Shown here: positions 30,701 to 34,344 of the stretch, piece after piece
Layout: each line of letters opens with the position of its first letter
How positions within the stretch are numbered: the stretch's first letter is position 1
IMG/VR virus record: IMGVR_UViG_3300044645_002371
Location: 1-34,344 of that record
DNA: 34,344 nucleotides
Strand: one strand, 5' to 3'
DNA from: a virus
Notes under the pieces: generated by a model
Told to the model about the DNA's origin: nothing
The model's database searches: none
The model's input: the letters and a program-made list of their open reading frames with translations, nothing else
Made by a program: the position numbers and the translations under genes

Positions 30701-31035
30701 CGCTTCCCCACCAGCCGGATTGCGGAGATGCGCAGCATGGCAATGGCCATCACCTGCGGGTCCGTCACGAACCGCCCAAGGTCCTCGCACACCATGAACC
30801 ACTCCGGGTTCGCCTTGATGCCGTCACGGAACATCACGCCCATCTCCGGCGGCTCAACGCCGCGGAACAGGCTTGGCTCCAGAATGCCGATGTCCTGGAA
30901 GATCGCTGCACCCAGCCGGTAGCAATCACTTGGGGTCAGACGCGCCAGCGTCTCGTACACCTTGAGCAGATGATCCGGAATCACGGGCGGGGAGGAACTG
31001 GGCTGCGAAAGGGAGACTGTTGGGGACTTGGACAT
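30697..31035 (-). CDS. Unknown 112-aa protein upstream of TerL
   Basis: A Ser/Pro-rich N-terminus (SLSQPSSSPPVIPDHLLKVY) is followed by a helical region with PQVMAIAMLRISAIRLVG near the end. It overlaps the preceding gene by 110 bases, an unusually long overlap, and ends in a TTGA overlap with TerL. An internal GTG at 30960 could be the true start and shorten the overlap. A terminase-associated role fits the position. Confidence 0.45.
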   Translation of the reverse strand: MSKSPTVSLSQPSSSPPVIPDHLLKVYETLARLTPSDCYRLGAAIFQDIGILEPSLFRGVEPPEMGVMFRDGIKANPEWFMVCEDLGRFVTDPQVMAIAMLRISAIRLVGKR

Positions 31036-31354
31036 GTTGGGTGGTCTCTTTCAGGGACTGGACCAGCTTCGCCGATGCACTGATCTTGACGGTCTGGTTC
31101 CCGTCAGAGTGCGTGATCTCGGCGTTCTGGCTCGTGATGATACCGTTGATCTCCGCCGTCTCCCTCACCACACCCCGCAATTGCTTCATTGCCGCCATCG
31201 CCACCTTGGGGTCCGGATCCCGGCTGAACCCCACCAGCCGTTCAACCTCTTCCCGCACTTCCCAATTGCTCTCCCGCATCGCCAACGCAACGCCCTCAAG
31301 CCCGAAGTACGAGCGGATCACTTCTTCCCCCGGAACAGCGGGCAACTTCTTCAA
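30926..31354 (-). CDS. Putative terminase small subunit (142 aa)
   Basis: The protein has a helical N-terminus with REEVERLVGFSRDPDPKVAMAAMKQLRGVVRETAEING, and a region with IKSAS-like turns. Its size and position two genes before TerL match small terminase subunits, which bind packaging-start DNA. The ATG overlaps the previous stop as ATGA. No helix-turn-helix is clear, so the call is based on context. Confidence 0.45.
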   Translation of the reverse strand: MKKLPAVPGEEVIRSYFGLEGVALAMRESNWEVREEVERLVGFSRDPDPKVAMAAMKQLRGVVRETAEINGIITSQNAEITHSDGNQTVKISASAKLVQSLKETTQHVQVPNSLPFAAQFLPARDSGSSAQGVRDAGASDPK

Positions 31355-32694
31355 CGCTTTCTCCTCCCAATCCCACGCATCTGCTGCGCAGAAGTCTTGC
31401 CCTTGGCTTGATCCATAATCAACTTGGCCATAAGAGCGCGAGCGCGGCGGCGCCGATCCATTGTCTCGCTGAACTCAGGGCTATCTGCTTCATACGTCGG
31501 CAGGCGTGCCCCCTCAAGCTTCATCAACATGCGGAGTGCTTCCTTGCCCTTACCAGGCAACCCACCGCCACCCTTGATCTCACCACGACGCTTGCCGGTA
31601 AACGACCCCACCAGCATCGACTCCTCAAGCTCGCGGTCTTCCCGGCGGTTCTTCATGCGAGCACCCGCTTCGGATGGTGGGGGCGCAAGTGCTGCTACCT
31701 TGCGGGGACGCATCTTTCCGCCAATCATCTCCGGCTTGGTTTCCTGAATGCGGGGCTTTACGCGCTTTCCGCGGCTCATTGCGGAGGCTTCGCCAGCAGC
31801 AGCAGTGCGCTTGCCAAACCGATTCGCCTGCTGAGCTTGCCGTTCGTTGATGATGCGGAACAAGTTGCGGGCCATAAGCCGAGCCTGTCGGGTCTGCTTA
31901 GGGTCATTTGCCACTGCACGCAGACGATCAAGCGGCGCATTCTCAACTCGACCAGGAAGCCGAGGTGCCTCAGTAATTGGCTTCATGGCTGCACGGACAG
32001 ATCGTTCGCTTGGCTGCGCAACCGGCTTCAGCTTCGAGATTTCCTTGCCTCCACGCGTTACGCGAAGGCCAGCCACTTCACCGCGCTGCCGGGGATTCAC
32101 AAACAGGGCACGCAAGCCAGCGATGCCTGGCTTCGGCGCATCTGGCTTTGTACCCGGTTCTCGAACGCGACCACCGTAACGCGAAGCCGCACGCAAGGTT
32201 GCAAGGCGTTCTCCCGCCCGGACATTGCCCGGAGCTTCCCCAGTCTCGATTCGTCTTTCAAATCCACGGGTCGCAAGGTCCCGGCCACGCTTGCTCGTAA
32301 ACACCTTGCGCATGAGGTTCCGGTATTCCTCAGGCAGCGCAGACCGATACTCAGCCCGCATCTGCTTGCGGCTCGTGAACTTTGGACGCAAGGCAGAACG
32401 CACTTCGTCTGACCCCTCGAAGTAACGCTCCTGAAGTCCTTCGCTTCCACCCTTGAATGAGGTTGCGCTGCTTACTCCCCGGATCTGATCCTGAGCATAG
32501 ACAACCGCTGTAGCCAAGTTGTCGGCAACTGACTTGCGGACTCTGCCCTCTTCAGCGAGCAGATTAATTGCGTCCTTGATTCCCTTTGCGGAGGAGTCCG
32601 TTGTGTCCCCAATGAATGCAATAACGTCAAGGACTTCCTTGGCATTCGGCATTTCGCCGATCGGACTGAGGGGTGCCTGTGTCTTCTTGGCCAT
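31351..32694 (-). CDS. Large basic unknown protein (447 aa)
   Basis: MAKKTQAPLSPIGEMPNAKEV begins a strongly Arg/Lys-rich protein with helical stretches (RKQMRAEYRSALPEEYRNLMRKVFTSKRGRD) and disordered basic parts. A GGAGCAGCAGG run lies before the ATG. It starts 68 bases inside the preceding gene. The start resembles the MAKK family loosely. A DNA-binding, packaging or virion-internal role is inferred from charge only. Confidence 0.5.
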   Translation of the reverse strand: MAKKTQAPLSPIGEMPNAKEVLDVIAFIGDTTDSSAKGIKDAINLLAEEGRVRKSVADNLATAVVYAQDQIRGVSSATSFKGGSEGLQERYFEGSDEVRSALRPKFTSRKQMRAEYRSALPEEYRNLMRKVFTSKRGRDLATRGFERRIETGEAPGNVRAGERLATLRAASRYGGRVREPGTKPDAPKPGIAGLRALFVNPRQRGEVAGLRVTRGGKEISKLKPVAQPSERSVRAAMKPITEAPRLPGRVENAPLDRLRAVANDPKQTRQARLMARNLFRIINERQAQQANRFGKRTAAAGEASAMSRGKRVKPRIQETKPEMIGGKMRPRKVAALAPPPSEAGARMKNRREDRELEESMLVGSFTGKRRGEIKGGGGLPGKGKEALRMLMKLEGARLPTYEADSPEFSETMDRRRRARALMAKLIMDQAKGKTSAQQMRGIGRRKR

Positions 32695-33166
32695 CCTGCT
32701 GCTCCTGTTCGCCGGATGGAATCATTGTAAGCACAAACCGGGTCAACTCCGCGGCCGCACTCTTGATTGCTGCACGTTCTGCTGGTGGGGAGTGAAGCCC
32801 CACCATCCGCCGGGAGTCGAGGATGGCGCGCACAACGAGCCGCCAGTTGCGGCGGACTTCGCGGGCTGGGATCTTGGTGCGGATGTAGGGCCTGCGCTTG
32901 CGGTCAGGCTTCATGTTGGAGTTCGGGCCGTTGAAGTCCAAGCTGCCCGGCACAGACAAGTGCTTGATGCAGACCTGGAATACGGCGGGATCCACGAACG
33001 CAACCCGGCCCAGCACAATGATTGGGCAGCAGATGGAACGGCACAGTGCGCGGAATGCGCGGGGCTTGTCAATGCCAAAGCCGCGCAACTCCTCGATGTA
33101 GTACGCCTCGCTCATCAGGCGTACACCGCGCCCAAAGCTGATGACGTGTTTCTCTCCCGTACTCAA
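32627..33166 (-). CDS. Unknown 179-aa protein (TTG start)
   Basis: The TTG at 33166 overlaps the previous stop as TTGA and follows GGGGAAG; a later ATG at 33115 lacks a ribosome binding site. The N-terminal part (ELRGFGIDKPRAFRALCRSICCPIIVLGR) is helical with paired cysteines; the rest has a basic segment PDRKRRPYIRTKIPAREVRRNWR and a Gln/Glu/Asp-rich tail. It may bind nucleic acid; no family is recognised. Confidence 0.5.
   Translation of the reverse strand: MSTGEKHVISFGRGVRLMSEAYYIEELRGFGIDKPRAFRALCRSICCPIIVLGRVAFVDPAVFQVCIKHLSVPGSLDFNGPNSNMKPDRKRRPYIRTKIPAREVRRNWRLVVRAILDSRRMVGLHSPPAERAAIKSAAAELTRFVLTMIPSGEQEQQDGQEDTGTPQSDRRNAECQGSP
32783..32805. repeat. Facing pair of Chi-like motifs (hairpin)
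   Basis: TGGTGGGG (32783-32790) and CCCCACCA (32798-32805) face each other around AGTGAAG and can form an 8-bp stem inside the gene at 32627-33166. The left member belongs to a plus-strand 10-mer, the right one to the CCCCACCATC variant. Confidence 0.8.
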
Positions 33167-34344
33167 TAGTACTTTCCGGGGAAGTAGTACATACTTCTCG
33201 GGTCTCTAAAGCTGTCCGGAAGAATTTTCATAAGAGATTCAAGAACTCCAGGTGGCATCGGAGGCGCTGCACCAATGTTGCCACCAGAAGAAAGATCTCT
33301 TCGATAGGTGCTTGGCGGCATCGGCATTGCAGGAGGCAGGTTGTCAAAGTTCAACCGCATTGGCGGGTTGACAAAACTTTCGCTTGGTACAACGGAAGAT
33401 CTTCCGGTGCGAGGACCTTCACGCAATGCTCGAAGACGCGCTTCTTCCTTCAATTGGTTCTGATACCTAGCGCGTTCTTCAGCAACTCGCCGTTCGTTAA
33501 GTTCGGTGTTGCGCTTGTTTATATTGATTGTCTGAGCAACTTCGTTTACCACGTCATCCGAATACTCAGCTTCCGGATCAGTGAAACCAAACATAACCGG
33601 CAACGGATCAACAACGGATTCAAGCCCACCGAGCACTCTACTAATTCCATCAACTCCAGTTCGGTACAGCGCGCTTGCCCCTTCAGGAGAAAATGCTCGG
33701 CTCAAAGCATTTAGAACCAACTGAGGGTCATTGAGCTGATTAAGGGGATCAGGAACGAGTGCTTCTGCGCGGCGGGCTGCGTTCTGCTGGGAATGAATTT
33801 GATTTACAGCCATCTGCGCGCGTGCTGCGTTGCGGTTGATGACTTCCTGCTCTGCCGAAAGACGATTGCGTTCAGCAAGCCTCTCTTCATCGGTGCCGTA
33901 CTTGGACTGGATTGCGGCTTCGCGGTAGCGGGCTTCGAGTCCCTGAGCGGCCTGACGGGCTTCCATGTCGGCGAGCATGCTTTCGGATTGCTGGTCTAGC
34001 TCTGCTCGAGAACGAGCAATTTCTTCGGGAGTGATTGGCGCGCCCGCATTTGGGCTCATCCCCCTGAGCTTGGCGAGTTCATCACTGAGCTTCTTCTCGG
34101 GGCTCCGTCGATCACGAGGAAGCGCTGGTGGTGCGGCGTAGACGGAGGACGGTGCGCCAATGGTGCGCGGCGCAAGACGAGCGGATTCGGCTGCGTCGTA
34201 GCTCCGGTCCGGGTTGCGCAGGGCCTTTGCGAGTGCTATTGCTGACTCGGGTGTAGGCTTGGCGCGGTTAGTGGCCTTGGTGGCTTCGAGGTCACGGGCT
34301 TCCTGCTGGCGACGCGCGCGCATGGCTGCGCGGTTCTGGGCGTA
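33163..34344 (-). CDS. Partial coiled-coil protein at the right edge
   Basis: The frame is open past an ATG at 34323 to the window edge, so the true N-terminus may lie outside. The sequence is highly charged and helical (REAAIQSKYGTDEERLAERNRLSAEQEVI; RRVAEERARYQNQLKEEARLRALR) with a Pro/Met-rich C-terminus (LPPAMPMPPSTYRRD). It may be a packaging or virion accessory protein. Function is unknown. Confidence 0.5.
   Translation of the reverse strand, partial: YAQNRAAMRARRQQEARDLEATKATNRAKPTPESAIALAKALRNPDRSYDAAESARLAPRTIGAPSSVYAAPPALPRDRRSPEKKLSDELAKLRGMSPNAGAPITPEEIARSRAELDQQSESMLADMEARQAAQGLEARYREAAIQSKYGTDEERLAERNRLSAEQEVINRNAARAQMAVNQIHSQQNAARRAEALVPDPLNQLNDPQLVLNALSRAFSPEGASALYRTGVDGISRVLGGLESVVDPLPVMFGFTDPEAEYSDDVVNEVAQTININKRNTELNERRVAEERARYQNQLKEEARLRALREGPRTGRSSVVPSESFVNPPMRLNFDNLPPAMPMPPSTYRRDLSSGGNIGAAPPMPPGVLESLMKILPDSFRDPRSMYYFPGKYY

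Larger units (their letters stand above)
27..34141. repeat. Dispersed Chi-like motif GCTGGTGGGG, both strands
   Basis: Twenty-eight exact copies of GCTGGTGGGG occur. Minus-strand copies (read as CCCCACCAGC) start at 27, 658, 1847, 2134, 3841, 7613, 13519, 14271, 15672, 16884, 17199, 18178, 22670, 25648, 26239, 26594, 28858, 30575, 30706, 31229 and 31606. Plus-strand copies start at 4541, 5247, 10666, 20803, 21733, 27219 and 32781. Four more octamers GCTGGTGG without the full extension are at 6655, 13862 and 24911 (minus) and 34134 (plus). Variants in the first bases include GTTGGTGGGG (7941, 16242; minus 10346, 10819, 11738, 20788), GATGGTGGGG (28077, 31673; minus 26221, 32798), GCCGGTGGGG (6732, 29873; minus 10375) and minus CCCCACCAGT (8393, 19341) and CCCCACCAGA (5544). 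E. coli Chi is GCTGGTGG. Confidence 0.95.

Noticed and set aside
27-34141. CRISPR array or insertion-sequence ends as the cause of the repeats
   Set aside because: Copies are single 10-11 base sites dispersed inside genes, with no spacers, no regular spacing and no flanking duplications.
27-34141. Protein-level explanation of the motif (for example a PTS or AGG peptide)
   Set aside because: The same DNA is read as AGG, LVG, WWG, PTS and PPA in different genes, so no common peptide exists.
27-34141. T7-type primase recognition site as the function of GGGGTC after the motif
   Set aside because: Only about half of the copies are followed by T and fewer by TC, so the flank is not part of a constant signal.

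Overview
This window looks like a large part of the genome of a lytic-type, podovirus-like double-stranded DNA phage, moderately GC-rich (about 60% by eye). The evidence is a full head and packaging set (T7-like large terminase, portal, acidic scaffold, capsid protein) and a tail/virion set (adaptor, nozzle-like protein, fibre-like proteins, Q/G/A-rich internal virion-like proteins). Genes are packed with 1-4 base overlaps (TAATG, TGATG, ATGA, GTGA, TTGA). No integrase, tRNA, CRISPR array, polymerase or convincing lysis gene is visible, so the genome is probably incomplete. The sequence does not identify the host.

Layout. From 1 to 4848 the genes read on the plus strand: a small HExxH protein, a PD-(D/E)XK nuclease, an HTH-like protein, a Sak4/RecA-like ATPase, a DUF669-like single-strand DNA-binding candidate and two unknowns. 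This is a recombination/replication cassette, and GC-rich hairpins lie before or after several of its genes. From 4827 to the right edge everything reads on the minus strand. In transcription order from the right edge: four unknown or terminase-associated genes (34344-30697), large terminase, a small gene, portal, scaffold and capsid (30700-24097), and a strong UUCG hairpin terminator. Next comes a cluster of tiny basic proteins (24023-22125), a possible ADP-ribosyltransferase-like protein, connector and tail genes (21320-14217), internal virion-like proteins (14217-9576), two small beta-rich virion proteins and a 1271-residue virion-like protein. The two strands converge with a 22-base tail-to-tail overlap at 4827-4848.

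The most striking signal is a dispersed DNA motif, GCTGGTGGGG (usually GGCTGGTGGGG), which contains the E. coli Chi octamer GCTGGTGG. I count 32 octamers and 28 full 10-mers, where about 0.1-0.2 of the 10-mer would be expected by chance. There are also roughly 15 one-base variants. The sites occur in several codon frames and on both strands, so the selection acts on DNA and not on protein. About three quarters read on the minus strand. A phage with its own nuclease, RecA-like ATPase and SSB candidate, and with Chi-like sites about once per kb, suggests an unusual relation to host RecBCD-type recombination.

A second unusual region is 21317-24023. Several tiny Lys/Arg-rich proteins share a start of the MAK-(K/R)-(I/V)-(K/R)-V type. 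They include DUF6321-like and DUF5872-like proteins, a 23-residue five-cysteine peptide, an 18-codon gene that looks like a fusion of the ends of its neighbours, and a 5-codon minicistron.
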